From positions 496,001 to 560,000 of the forward strand of contig CP151667.1 in the NCBI GenBank assembly GCA_038400315.1: DNA of 64,000 bases. The letters are read 5' to 3'. Under the pieces are notes generated by a model that had not been told where the DNA came from, searched no databases, and saw only the letters and a list, made by a program, of their open reading frames with translations. The position numbers and the translations under genes were made by a program. The stretch is from Isosphaeraceae bacterium EP7. GTDB taxonomy: Bacteria > Planctomycetota > Planctomycetia > Isosphaerales > Isosphaeraceae. This document shows positions 1 through 8,872 of this stretch, piece after piece (the first letter of the stretch is position 1; every line of letters starts with the position of its first letter).

Positions 1-171
1 GTCCCGCTCCGCACGTTCGGCCAGCTCAAGCAGCTCTGGCAGGCCCGCGACCCCGAAGAGGGCGACGAAGGCGGACCCGGCGAGGGCCAGCCCTCATCGG
101 GCGAGCCGCAACCGCAGCACGAGCAGCCCCCGCAGCAACAGCCGCAGGCCCCGGAAGGCGACGCCTCCTGA
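1..171 (+). CDS. C-terminal tail of an unidentified protein (5' end outside window)
   Basis: An open frame runs from base 1 to a TGA at 169-171 and gives the last 56 residues of a protein that starts before the window. The first part (VPLRTFGQLKQLWQARD) looks like ordinary folded protein. The rest is a low-complexity tail rich in Glu, Gly, Gln and Pro with runs such as PPQQQPQAP, probably disordered. A GC-rich hairpin follows 32 bases after the stop. The family cannot be named from this fragment. Confidence 0.6.
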   Translation, partial: VPLRTFGQLKQLWQARDPEEGDEGGPGEGQPSSGEPQPQHEQPPQQQPQAPEGDAS

Positions 172-203
172 GCGGAATCGGCCCGGCCCTGATCGATCCG
201 AAC

Positions 204-243
204 TCACGACCCCGTCGGGACATCCGTCCCCTCGGGGTCGTGA
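204..243 (+). terminator. Hairpin after the partial first gene
   Basis: An 11-bp perfect inverted repeat pairs 204-214 with 233-243. Its loop holds a second 5-bp hairpin (GGGAC/GTCCC at 217-221/226-230). There is no T-run after it, so intrinsic termination is inferred only from position and stem strength. Confidence 0.5.
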
Positions 244-380
244 ACGATCGAGGCGTCGGACCGGTCCCGCCCCTTGGCCCCACGGCCCGGGTGTCTACAA
301 TCGACCAGACAGGCGTGGCGACATCCGCTTCATGACGCCTTTCGCCTGACCCCGGCCTGCGTCCAGGAGTCAACCGCCCG

Positions 381-1619
381 ATGTTCGTGTTCGCCTGGCG
401 CAACCTGCTCACACGCCCCCTGCGTACGGCCCTGGCCCTGGTCGGGCTGTCGATCCCCATCCTGGGCGTCATCGGCCTGTTCAGCGTCTCCAGCGGCCTT
501 CGCGAGATGGTCGGCGACACGCTCAGCAAGATCACCGGCCTGATGATCCTGCGTGACAACGCGATCAGCCCGGTCTTCAGCAGCCTGCGGGCCGATCTGG
601 AGCCGCTCCTCAAGTCGATCAAGGGAGTGCGCACCGTCGCGCCCGAGGTCTGGCAGCCCGCCCCTCGAATCGAAGGGGTGGGCTCGTTCAACACGGTCCT
701 CGACGTCCTGACCACCAAGGACTCGTCTAAGCGGATCCAGAGCATCCTCGACACCCCGCTGGTGCAGGGTCAGGACATTCCGAGCCACCTGGCCCTTCGC
801 AGCGGGGTCTACCCCTCGGCGATCCTACCCAAGGACGGCGGCCGATTTCTGGACGAGCGTGACCGGGGCCAGCTCAACGTCGTCATGCCCCTGAAGTTCG
901 CCAAGAGCTTCCCGATCACCGAGGACGGCAAGGCGCGGCCCAGGCGAGTAGGCGACACGATCAAGATCGGCACGACCAAGTTCAACATCATCGGGATCTA
1001 CGAGACCGGCTCGATGTTCCTGGACGTCGTCTTCGTCATGGACATCGACGTGGCCCGGACGCTGCTGCAACTGCCCAAGGACGCCGTTTCCAGCTTCTAC
1101 GTCGAGCCGCTCGACCCGCGCGACAATGACCGGATCGCCGCCGAGGTCGAGTCGAAGGCGCAAGGCGTCGACGCCCGGAGCATGGCCGAGTTCCAGGCCA
1201 ATTTCGGCGTCGTGCTCAGCCAGCTCGACACGTTCCTGCTGATGGTGGTGAGCCTGGCCTTGCTGGTGGGCATCGTCGGCATCATTAACACGATGCTGAT
1301 GAGCACCACCGAGCGGTTCGTCGAGTTCGGCGTCCTGCGCACCAATGGCTGGTCGCAGGGCAACGTGCTCGGGCTGGTCACGGCCGAGAGCGCGGCACTC
1401 GGCCTGCTCTCGGGCCTGGTCGGCGCGGGGCTCGCCCTGCTGCTGACGACCCTGGCCAACCCGTTCATCGGCGGCGGCCTGAAGCTGTCGATCACCCCGG
1501 CCCAGTTCCTGACCGGGGTGGGCCTTTCCTTGATCACGGGGACGCTCGGCGGCCTGTATCCGGCCTGGCGGGCGGCCCGCCTGGTTCCCATGGACGCGAT
1601 CCGGCTGGGCTCGCATTGA
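381..1619 (+). CDS. ABC transporter permease, FtsX/MacB type
   Basis: This is the membrane subunit of an ABC transporter of the FtsX/LolC/MacB superfamily, whose members extrude or extract lipids, lipoproteins or peptides. The 412 residues have the expected layout: one membrane segment near residues 17-41, a periplasmic MacB_PCD-like region to about 275, then three segments near 280-305, 335-362 and 375-398 forming the FtsX domain (GIVGIINTMLMSTTER, GGLYPAWRAARL). The ATG follows AGGAG at 364-368. The ATPase gene lies 58 bases downstream on the same strand, so the two probably form one operon and one transporter. The substrate cannot be read from the sequence. Confidence 0.9.
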   Translation: MFVFAWRNLLTRPLRTALALVGLSIPILGVIGLFSVSSGLREMVGDTLSKITGLMILRDNAISPVFSSLRADLEPLLKSIKGVRTVAPEVWQPAPRIEGVGSFNTVLDVLTTKDSSKRIQSILDTPLVQGQDIPSHLALRSGVYPSAILPKDGGRFLDERDRGQLNVVMPLKFAKSFPITEDGKARPRRVGDTIKIGTTKFNIIGIYETGSMFLDVVFVMDIDVARTLLQLPKDAVSSFYVEPLDPRDNDRIAAEVESKAQGVDARSMAEFQANFGVVLSQLDTFLLMVVSLALLVGIVGIINTMLMSTTERFVEFGVLRTNGWSQGNVLGLVTAESAALGLLSGLVGAGLALLLTTLANPFIGGGLKLSITPAQFLTGVGLSLITGTLGGLYPAWRAARLVPMDAIRLGSH

Positions 1620-1677
1620 CCCCGGCCCCGCGCGCCACGCCCCCCTCGGGGTGGTCCGACGAGAGAGGCTCGCCCCC

Positions 1678-2403
1678 ATGATCGACGTGAATGAGGTGCA
1701 CAAGGCCTACCGCAGCGGCGGGCGCTGGTTCGAGGCCCTCCGGGGAGTCTCCTGCCATATCCCTCGCGGCCGGTTTGCCTTCATCGTCGGGCCCAGCGGC
1801 TCCGGGAAGAGCACCCTGCTCTACATGCTTGGGGCCCTCGACCACCCCACCTCCGGGTCGATCGAGGTCGAGGGAATCGACCTGACGAAGATGACCGAGG
1901 CGGAGCAGAACGCCTACCGCCGCGACAAGGTCGGGTTCATCTTCCAGTCGTTCAACCTGATCAGCAACCTCACCGCCGTCGAGAACGTCCTCGTCCCGTT
2001 CCTCCCGCGCGGCGTCACGGCCGCCCAGCGCAAGGCCGCCGTTGAGCTGCTGACCGAGGTCGGGCTGGGCGACCGCCTGGACCACCGGCCTTACCAGCTT
2101 TCCGGCGGCGAGCAGCAGCGCGTCGCCCTGGCGCGTGCCCTGGTCAAGGACCCCGTCCTGGTCCTGGGCGACGAGCCCACGGGTGAGCTGGACAGCAAGA
2201 CCGGCGACGAGATCTACCGGATCCTTCGCCGCCTCCAGGCCCAGCGCAACACGACCCTCATCATCGTGACCCACGACCGCCGGTTCATCAATCCCGACGA
2301 CCTCGTCCTCGAGATCCAGGACGGCCTCCTCGTCAGCTCCGACGGCGACGCCCGCCCCCCGCACGTCGAAGGGGGCGAGGGCCGCGTCGCCGTCGCTCAT
2401 TGA
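1678..2403 (+). CDS. ABC transporter ATP-binding protein (LolD/MacB type)
   Basis: This cytoplasmic ATPase powers the FtsX-type permease just upstream. Its 241 residues contain Walker [10 protein letters not shown], a Q-loop, the signature [14 protein letters not shown], Walker B VLVLGDEP and the switch His in VTHD. The short form and the partner point to the MacB/LolD branch of exporters and extractors. An in-frame GTG lies at 1651, but the ATG at 1678 was preferred because GAGAGAGG precedes it by 9 bases and family members start at this point. The last 15 or so residues are a variable tail. Confidence 0.92.
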   Translation: MIDVNEVHKAYRSGGRWFEALRGVSCHIPRGRFAFIVGPSGSGKSTLLYMLGALDHPTSGSIEVEGIDLTKMTEAEQNAYRRDKVGFIFQSFNLISNLTAVENVLVPFLPRGVTAAQRKAAVELLTEVGLGDRLDHRPYQLSGGEQQRVALARALVKDPVLVLGDEPTGELDSKTGDEIYRILRRLQAQRNTTLIIVTHDRRFINPDDLVLEIQDGLLVSSDGDARPPHVEGGEGRVAVAH

Positions 2404-2541
2404 TCTGGACGGACTCCGATTCCGTAACCGTCATACGGACCCCAGGCAGCGTCCGGCGGCAGCGGCGCTCTTGCCGAGAAACCGTCGAGCAACCTCGATG
2501 AAGGCCCTCTTCGAAAGCCTTCTTGACCGTACAATCTTGGC

Positions 2542-3291
2542 ATGTGTGAGCACGCCGCCCTACTCCCCAGCGACCTGGATCTCTGTCACGAGATCATCTG
2601 CCAACAAGCGGAAACGATCCAGGAGTCGCAGCGGCGGATCGAGCAACTGGAGCATCAGGTCGAGCTACGGCTCCTTCGCCAGTCCGGCCCCTGGCGGGAG
2701 AGAGTCGATCCCAACCAGCTTCGCCTATTCACCGATGACGCCCCCGATGCCATCGCCGAGGCTGCCGCCGAGGAGCCTCCGGAGCCGGAAGGCGCGAAAC
2801 TCAAACTGCGGTGGAGGCGCAGGGGCGACAGAAGCTCCCCGAGAGCCTGACCCGGAAGCGGTTCGAGTACGAGCTATCCCCCCGAGGAAATGCCCTGCCC
2901 GGACTGCGGACACACGCGGACGAAGATCGGCGAAGAGGTCAGCGAGCAGCTTGAGTACGTGCCGTCGTCGCTCTTGGTGATTCAGCGGCGCGATTTCGCT
3001 ACGCCTGTCGCGCCTGCCAGGAACTGTCGCCCTCGTGGACAAACCGCCTCAGCCGATCGACAAGGGGCTCCCCGGTCCCGGGCTCCTGGCCCAGACGATC
3101 ACGAGTCAATATTCGGACCACCTCTCGCTCTACCGGCTCGAAGACATCTTCGCCCGCCACGGTGTGATGCCATCGCGGGCCACGCTCTGCGGCTGGATGG
3201 CTTCCTGCACCGACCTGCTCACTCCACTCTTCGACCTGATGGTCAAAACGGGCGTTGCTGTCGACAGTCATTCACACGGATGATACCAGAC
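2542..3291 (+). mobile_element. Decayed IS66-family transposase (TnpC) remnant
   Basis: Pieces of one IS66 transposase appear in order but in changing frames. These are the N-terminal coiled coil with RRIEQLEHQVE and ERVDPNQLRLF (2542-2820), KLPESLTRKRFEYELS (about 2830-2880), the zinc-binding CPDCGHTRTKIGEEVSEQLEY block (2890-2985), YACRACQELS (about 2997-3030), the KGLPGPGLLAQ to LCGWMASC block (3035-3265), and finally IHTDDT around 3269-3287. At least four or five frameshifts separate them. Homology stops just at the first catalytic Asp, so the 3' half of the gene is missing. No flanking inverted repeats, TnpA/TnpB partners or target duplication were found. It is a relic that cannot move. 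Confidence 0.85.
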
Positions 3292-3826
3292 CCTGCCCCG
3301 CCTCGGAGCCTTCCCGTTCACCCGCCGCGAGTGCCGCGGTGAGCCACGACCGGGCGTAGGCCCACTCGCGGAAGGCCGCGGCGCGGGAGAGGCCCAGCGC
3401 CTCGGCGGCCTCCTCGATCGACAGGCCGGCGAAGAGGCGCAGCCGGGCGAGGTCGGCCGACGTCGCGTCCTCCTCCGACAGCCTGCCCAGGGCGGCGTCG
3501 ATGTCCAGGACCGTGTCGGGGTCGTGGTGGACCACCCGGTCTATCTCGTCGAGGGCGAACCGCTTGCCTCGCCCGCCGCGCCTGGCGGCGCGCTTGCGTC
3601 GGGCGTGGTCTACCAGGATGCGCTGCATCGCCACGGCCGCCGCCCGGAGGAACCCGCTCCGCTCCTCGAATGCTGCGCCGCCGAGCCTCAGATACGCCTC
3701 GTGGACCAAGGCGGTGGCGTCGAGCGTGTGCCCGGCCCGCTCACTGGCGAGCTTGGCGGCGGCGAGCCGGCGTAGCTCATCGTAGACCAGCGGGAAGAAG
3801 CCGCCGTCGGGCGGGGCGTCGCTCAT
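3272..3826 (-). CDS. ECF-type RNA polymerase sigma factor (planctomycete kinase-linked group)
   Basis: This 184-residue sigma factor resembles the ECF group that planctomycetes pair with Ser/Thr kinases (the TIGR02999-like type). Region 2 spans LVYDELRRLAAAKL, TALVHEAYLRL and FLRAAAVAMQRILVDHARRK. Region 4 includes LRLFAGLSIEEAAEALGLS and the recognition helix to WAYARSWL. The ATG overlaps the kinase stop by four bases (ATGA), so translation is probably coupled and the kinase is the likely upstream controller. The last residues (about VSSV plus stop) lie within the IS66 remnant on the other strand, so the native C-terminus has been replaced. Region 4 itself seems complete. Confidence 0.85.
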   Translation of the reverse strand: MSDAPPDGGFFPLVYDELRRLAAAKLASERAGHTLDATALVHEAYLRLGGAAFEERSGFLRAAAVAMQRILVDHARRKRAARRGGRGKRFALDEIDRVVHHDPDTVLDIDAALGRLSEEDATSADLARLRLFAGLSIEEAAEALGLSRAAAFREWAYARSWLTAALAAGEREGSEAGQGLVSSV

Positions 3827-6800
3827 CTCCCCTCCTTCGCCAGCTTCGGGGGCGCGGCGACGGGGAACTTCGCCCGCTCTTCCTTCCACGCCTTCGCCTC
3901 GTCGGCCTTGCCGGTCGCCTCCGCCAGCGCGATGAGCCGGTCGAGGGCCGCGCCGAGGCGCGACAACTTGGCTTGTGGTGGGATCTTGTCCGCCCGCTGC
4001 GTCATCCCCTCGTACCCGGACCGGAGGAGCGGCTCGGCCTCGGCATATTTCTCCTGGCCGAGCAAGGCTTCGCCAAGCATCGACCTCGTGTTCGGAGTGA
4101 ACCATTCATCGGGCGCGGCCTCCTCGCGGATGGCGAGGCACTCGCGCAAGACCGGCTCGGCCTCATCCCACGCCTCGACCTCCAGCAGGGTCAACCCCAC
4201 CCAGCCGAGGATCGAGGCCCGCGTATGACTGCCCGCGGGCGTGGTGGCGCGGGCCTCGGCCAGCATCTCCCTGGCGAGGGCGGCAGCCTTGTCGGGCTGG
4301 CCGGCGCGGACATAGGCGTTCTGAAGTCTCGAAGCGTGCATGCGCAACTGGGGGTGCTCACGACTCGCCCGTGCCACCCCTTCGAGCAGCGGCAGGGCCT
4401 CGCCCAGCCTGCCGGCGTCCAGGTAAATCGCGCCCAACCACCCTCTGGCGTTCCATGTCTCGAGATGATCGGTCCCGGACTTGGCGGCTCGCAGTCTGAG
4501 GGCCTCCTCGTAAAGGGGAATCGATCGATCGAGTTTTCCCAGCGACCAGTAGCCCGTGGCGAGGTTGTCCATGATCGAGAGGGTGTTGGGGTGGTCGGGG
4601 CCGAGGCTCGACTTCACCAGCGCCAGCGTCTCCTCCCAGAGCGGAATGGCGCGGTCGGGCTTGCCGAAGCTCAGGTAGGCGTTGGCGAGGTAGTTCACGG
4701 TCCCGAGGGTGGCGGGGTGGTCGGGGCCGTGCCTCGCCTTCCTCAACGCCAGCGCCTCCTCCCAGAGCGGAATGGCGCGGTCGGGCTGCTTGCCGCCGTA
4801 CTGGTAGGCGCTAGCGAGGTCGGCCATGGCCTGGAGCGTGTCGGGGTGGTCGGGGCCGAGCCTCGCCTTCCTCAACGCCAGCGCCTCCTCCCAGAGCGGC
4901 ACGGCGCGGTCAAGCTTGCCGACGAACCGGTAGCCCCCGGCGAGGACGTTCATGGCCTGGAGCGTGTCGGGGTGGTCGGGGCCGAGCCTCGTCTTCGCCA
5001 GCGCCAGCGCCTCCTCATGGAGCGGAATGGCGCGGTCGGGCTTGCCGGCGCCCATGTAGCTCATGGCGAGGCTGTTCATGGTCCCGAGGGTGAGGGGGTG
5101 GTCGGGGCCGAGCCTCGCCTTCGCCAGCGCCTCCTCCTGGAGCGGAATGGCGCGGTCAAGCTTGCCGACGGAGCTGTAGCCCTGGGCGAGGTGGTTCATC
5201 AACTTGATGGTGTCGGGGTGGTCGGGGCCGAGCCTCGACTTCGTCAGCGCCAGCGCTTCCTCATAGAGCGGCACGGCGCGGTCAAGCTTGCCGACGGACC
5301 TGTAGCCCATGGCGAGGTTGCTCATGGTCAAGAGGGTTTCGGGGTGGTCGGGGCCGAGCCTCGCCTTCGTCAGCGCCTCCTCCAAGAGCGCCACGGAGCG
5401 GTCGGGCTTGCCGGCGGCCCTGTAGGCGTTGGCGAGCATGTTCATGGCCTGGAGCGTGTCGGGGTGAACGGGGCCGAGCCTCGACATGAACGTCGCACGG
5501 GCTTTGGTCAACAAGACGATCGCCTTCTCGGCGTAGCCAAGACCGAGCTGCGACGTGCCCAGGGCCGCCTGCATCCGCGCGACGCCCAGCGGGTCGTCGG
5601 TCGCCTCCCCCTCCAGCGCGGCCGTCGCTTGGTCGAGACGCCGCCCGAGTCGATCCGACAGCGGCAGGGTCTCCTTGTCGCTGTCCTTATAAGGGTTCAG
5701 GTCGCGGAAGATCGAGAGCAGGATCTCGTTGGGCTTGTCCTTCTGGCCGAGCCGCTTCTCGGCCTCCTTCCGCCGGGCGACGGCGATCCCCCTCTGCCGG
5801 TTGGCCTCGGCCAGCCCCATGCTCGTCCCGACCACGCCGCCGACCAGCGCCAGGAGGACGAGCGACGCCGCGAACACCCGGCCCCGGTTCCTTCGCACGA
5901 ACTTGCGGAACCGATAGGTCGCCGTCGGCGGGCCGGCACTGACCGGCTCGTGGTTCGTGAACCGCTCGATGTCGTTTGCCAGCCCGATGGCCGACTCGTA
6001 GCGCCGATGCCGCTCCTTGGCCAGCGCCTTCATCACGATCCAGTCGAGGTCGCCGCGGATGAAACGGCTCAGCCTCTGGGGCTCAATGTGGCGGGCGGCG
6101 GCCAGGCCCGGCAGTCCGTCCGAGGTGCTTACCCGGCTGCTCGGCGTGGGCGGCTCGACCTCGCGGACCATCCGGAGCATCTCATCCAGGGCGGCCCGCT
6201 TGAGCGTCTCGCGCGGGATCGGGGTGCTGCCGGTCAGCAGCTCGTAGAGGATCACGCCCAGGCCGTAGATGTCGGCCCGCGTGTCCACATCCAAGGCGTT
6301 GAACGACGCCTGCTCGGGGGCCATGTAACAGGGAGTGCCGGCCACGGTGCCGAAGGCGCTGTACAGGCTGTGTTCGCTCAGTTGCAGGCCGCTGGTGGCC
6401 TTGGCCAGGCCGAAGTCGATCACCTTGGGGACGGGGTGGCCGTCGTGGCTCTCGACCAGGATGTTCGTCGGCTTCAGGTCGCGGTGGATGATCCCCTTCT
6501 GGTGGGCATGCTGCACCGCCGAGCAGATCTGGCGGAAGAGGGACAGGCGTTCCGGGAGGCCCAGCCGATGCTGATCGCAATAGTCCGTCAGCGGGATGCC
6601 CTTGACCAGCTCCATCACGAAGAAGGGGCGGCCGGCGTCGGTGCTGCCGGCATCCAGGACCCGGGCGATGTGCGGGTGGTCCATCAGGGCCAGCGCCTGC
6701 CGCTCGGACTCGAACCGAGCCAGGACGGTCTTCGAGTCCATGCCGGCCTTGATGAGCTTCAGCGCCACCTGGCGCCTCACCGGCTGCATCTGATCGGCGA

Positions 6801-7188
6801 GGAAGACGGTGCCCATCCCCCCCTCGCCGATCTCCTGGCGCAGCTTGTACCGCCCCGCGATGACGCTGTCGATGAGAGGGGACGGGGGTCCCGTCCGGTA
6901 AGAGGCGGCGGGGTCGGAGATCGAAGCGGTCCGCTCGCCCTCGGTGGCCGGCGGCCCCGAGTCGGCAATCTCGTCGTCAGCGGAGGTCACCGTCTCGGGG
7001 CTCCCCGCGAGGGGCCTCTCCAGCGCGCCGGCGGGATGATCATGGGCGGCGAGGAGTTCATCCAGTCGTCGCCGCAACTCGTCGTCGTCGCCGCATTCCC
7101 GGTCAAGGAAGGCGGACCGGCCCGCCAGGTCGGGCAGGTCGAGTGCGGAGTTGAACAGGGCTTTCACTCGCCGCGGGTCGAGGGCCAT
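3823..7188 (-). CDS. Membrane-anchored Ser/Thr protein kinase with C-terminal TPR array
   Basis: This is a 1121-residue Hanks-type receptor kinase. Residues 1-105 are an N-terminal region (a FLDRECGDD-type stretch typical of planctomycete kinases). The kinase domain covers about 113-410, with the Gly loop GEGGMGTV at 121, Lys144, HRDLKPTN at 235, DFG at 258 and APEQ at 290. A single membrane segment near 438-458 follows. Residues about 520-1060 hold kinesin-light-chain-like TPRs (LGPDHPDTL, LANAY, AIPLWEEALAL). All catalytic residues are present, so it should be active. GGAGG sits 8 bases before the ATG. It is the first gene of a two-gene unit with the ECF sigma factor, which is the reverse of the order in the other ECF-kinase pair here (52.9-56.1 kb). 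Confidence 0.93.
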   Translation of the reverse strand: MALDPRRVKALFNSALDLPDLAGRSAFLDRECGDDDELRRRLDELLAAHDHPAGALERPLAGSPETVTSADDEIADSGPPATEGERTASISDPAASYRTGPPSPLIDSVIAGRYKLRQEIGEGGMGTVFLADQMQPVRRQVALKLIKAGMDSKTVLARFESERQALALMDHPHIARVLDAGSTDAGRPFFVMELVKGIPLTDYCDQHRLGLPERLSLFRQICSAVQHAHQKGIIHRDLKPTNILVESHDGHPVPKVIDFGLAKATSGLQLSEHSLYSAFGTVAGTPCYMAPEQASFNALDVDTRADIYGLGVILYELLTGSTPIPRETLKRAALDEMLRMVREVEPPTPSSRVSTSDGLPGLAAARHIEPQRLSRFIRGDLDWIVMKALAKERHRRYESAIGLANDIERFTNHEPVSAGPPTATYRFRKFVRRNRGRVFAASLVLLALVGGVVGTSMGLAEANRQRGIAVARRKEAEKRLGQKDKPNEILLSIFRDLNPYKDSDKETLPLSDRLGRRLDQATAALEGEATDDPLGVARMQAALGTSQLGLGYAEKAIVLLTKARATFMSRLGPVHPDTLQAMNMLANAYRAAGKPDRSVALLEEALTKARLGPDHPETLLTMSNLAMGYRSVGKLDRAVPLYEEALALTKSRLGPDHPDTIKLMNHLAQGYSSVGKLDRAIPLQEEALAKARLGPDHPLTLGTMNSLAMSYMGAGKPDRAIPLHEEALALAKTRLGPDHPDTLQAMNVLAGGYRFVGKLDRAVPLWEEALALRKARLGPDHPDTLQAMADLASAYQYGGKQPDRAIPLWEEALALRKARHGPDHPATLGTVNYLANAYLSFGKPDRAIPLWEETLALVKSSLGPDHPNTLSIMDNLATGYWSLGKLDRSIPLYEEALRLRAAKSGTDHLETWNARGWLGAIYLDAGRLGEALPLLEGVARASREHPQLRMHASRLQNAYVRAGQPDKAAALAREMLAEARATTPAGSHTRASILGWVGLTLLEVEAWDEAEPVLRECLAIREEAAPDEWFTPNTRSMLGEALLGQEKYAEAEPLLRSGYEGMTQRADKIPPQAKLSRLGAALDRLIALAEATGKADEAKAWKEERAKFPVAAPPKLAKEGR
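4560..5560 (-). repeat. Tandem 120-129 bp coding repeats in the kinase TPR region
   Basis: The string GTGGTCGGGGCCG or a one- or two-base variant recurs at 4591, 4717, 4846, 4972, 5098, 5218, 5344 and 5464, that is every 120-129 bases and most often 126 (42 codons). It encodes the LGPDHPDTL start of each TPR unit. The DNA itself is repetitive, which suggests recent expansion by unequal recombination. Confidence 0.85.
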
Positions 7189-7518
7189 GTCGAGAGCCTC
7201 CGGGTTGGTTTCCTAGATTGGCGCAAACCAAGGACGCGGAGTCTCAAGAAATCCGAAAAAGATCGACTCGTGGCTTTTCGGCCGGTGGGCCGAGGGTCGG
7301 GAGGACAGGGAGGCCGTCAGGCGGATTCCTTCATTCATCAACCACGAGGGATCAACATGGCACTTGCCGGCCCCTCACCGGCGGACCGACACCGAGCGTC
7401 CCCGTGTGTGGACGACCGCTCGGTAACCCGAGGCAAGGGAAGCGTCGCCTGCGGGAGGGGGACGCCCCGGGGCATGCCAGCCTGGGTGAGGTGTATTCCA
7501 AAATAGGCTCACCTGATT
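7189..7518. other. Intergenic region, no gene seen
   Basis: This 330-base gap lies upstream of the minus-strand kinase and downstream of the FG-GAP gene. It should hold the kinase promoter, but no convincing -35/-10 pair or hairpin was recognised. Open frames crossing it continue as antisense shadows of the kinase. Confidence 0.5.
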
Positions 7519-8754
7519 TCAGCGGCCCGCCGACCCCAGGTTCATGTAGATCCGGACGTTGTGAGTGGCCCGGCCTCCGGCGATGATCTCGGGCTTGCCG
7601 TCGCCGTCGAGGTCGTCGGCGAGGAGGTCCTCGACGGCGACTCCTCCGTCTTCGAGGACGTGGCGCTTGAAGGCGAGCGGGGCGGATCTGGGCTCGGGGT
7701 CGTAGACCAGGATTCCGGGGCCCTTGGGGGTCCGGTCGGGCGATTTCGAGGGGTCTCGCTGGCCGATGACCAGCTCGTCGTTGCCGTCCCCGTCGAGGTC
7801 GGCGCACCAGACGGCGTGGCCCCAGGTCAGGGGCTCGTCGATGACCTGGCGTTCCCACTGGGCCTGAATCCGCCCCTTGGGGGGCTGGGTGTAGACCACG
7901 ACCTGGCTGCCGTGCCAGGGCTCGATGGTGGCGATGTATTTGCGGCCGTCGGCCAGCTTGCCGACCTTCACCTCGCCGGCCCCCTTCGACGGTCCCGGCT
8001 CCTGGTTGCCCGAGCCGATGTGCTCCTTCGACCAGCGTCCTTCGTTGTCGCGCCTGAGGATGAAGATGCCTTCCCAGGAGGCCACCACCACGTCGTCGTC
8101 GCCATTGTCGTCGAAGTCGTTGATCTGGAGGTTGTGGATCGTGTGCAGGGTGTCGTCGGCCACCTCGACCGGCCAGGGGGCGTCGAACGGCCGGTCGGGC
8201 TTGGTGTAAACCAGGATGCGTACCCCCTGCCCCTTGCCCCAGTCGGGGCCTTTGGTCCCCCGGCCTTGTAGCGGGGCGACGACCAGCCTGGTCGGGCCGC
8301 CACGGTTCAAGGTCCCCCAGCGCAGGCGATGAATCGTCGGCTCCTCGGCCAGCGGGACGATGCGCCAGGTTCCCTCGGGGGCGCCGGTCCGGGTGAGGAT
8401 TTGCAGCGTCCCGCCCGACTCGGTGTTGCCCGGATGCCAGTCGGCCCCCACGGCGAAGTCGACCCGGCCGTCGCCGTCGACGTCGTGCGGCTGGATGCAG
8501 ACGTTGTCCTTCTTCGTCTGTCCCTTCAGGATGACGTGCTTGGACCAGCCCGGGGCGGCGTAATAGATGACCGAGTCCTCGGTCAGGGCGACCACGTCTC
8601 GCTTGCCGTCGCCGTCGACATCGGCGGTAGTCACGGCGTAGCAGACCTGGCCGACGTTGGGGTCGAGCTCCACGGCACGGAACTTGGGAAGGTCGGCGGC
8701 CGGGGCGGTCGCGGTCAGGGCGAGCACGAGGACGAACGGGCGGAGGATTCGCAT
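7519..8754 (-). CDS. Secreted FG-GAP/VCBS beta-propeller protein
   Basis: The 411-residue protein starts with a signal peptide (MRILRPFVLVLALTATAPA, cleavage near residue 20). It then carries repeated calcium-binding-type loops: DVDGDGKRD, DVDGDGRVD, DFDDNGDDD, DLDGDGNDE and DLDGDGKPE. These are FG-GAP/VCBS repeats, which usually fold as an integrin-like propeller outside the cytoplasm and serve in binding or adhesion. AGGA precedes the ATG. The next gene on the same strand begins upstream at 9358, 118 bases away, so joint transcription with the copper protein is possible but unproven. The ligand is unknown. Confidence 0.88.
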   Translation of the reverse strand: MRILRPFVLVLALTATAPAADLPKFRAVELDPNVGQVCYAVTTADVDGDGKRDVVALTEDSVIYYAAPGWSKHVILKGQTKKDNVCIQPHDVDGDGRVDFAVGADWHPGNTESGGTLQILTRTGAPEGTWRIVPLAEEPTIHRLRWGTLNRGGPTRLVVAPLQGRGTKGPDWGKGQGVRILVYTKPDRPFDAPWPVEVADDTLHTIHNLQINDFDDNGDDDVVVASWEGIFILRRDNEGRWSKEHIGSGNQEPGPSKGAGEVKVGKLADGRKYIATIEPWHGSQVVVYTQPPKGRIQAQWERQVIDEPLTWGHAVWCADLDGDGNDELVIGQRDPSKSPDRTPKGPGILVYDPEPRSAPLAFKRHVLEDGGVAVEDLLADDLDGDGKPEIIAGGRATHNVRIYMNLGSAGR

Positions 8755-8872
8755 GGGTGGTGGTCCTGGTTCGGTCGAAGGTGGATGACCTTGGACGACC
8801 AGGATGGACCGCCGGCCGCCGGGATGCCAGCGGGCTCCCGGCCTGGCCGGCGTCGGTCTTTGTTTCAGAGGC

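Noticed and set aside
4560-5560. CRISPR-like or satellite array
   Set aside because: The spacing is a whole number of codons and the units encode TPRs inside an intact kinase gene.
3670-7506. 1278-residue plus-strand open frame
   Set aside because: It runs antisense to the kinase, is dominated by Arg/Gly/Leu repeats created by the TPR DNA, and has no domain sequence.
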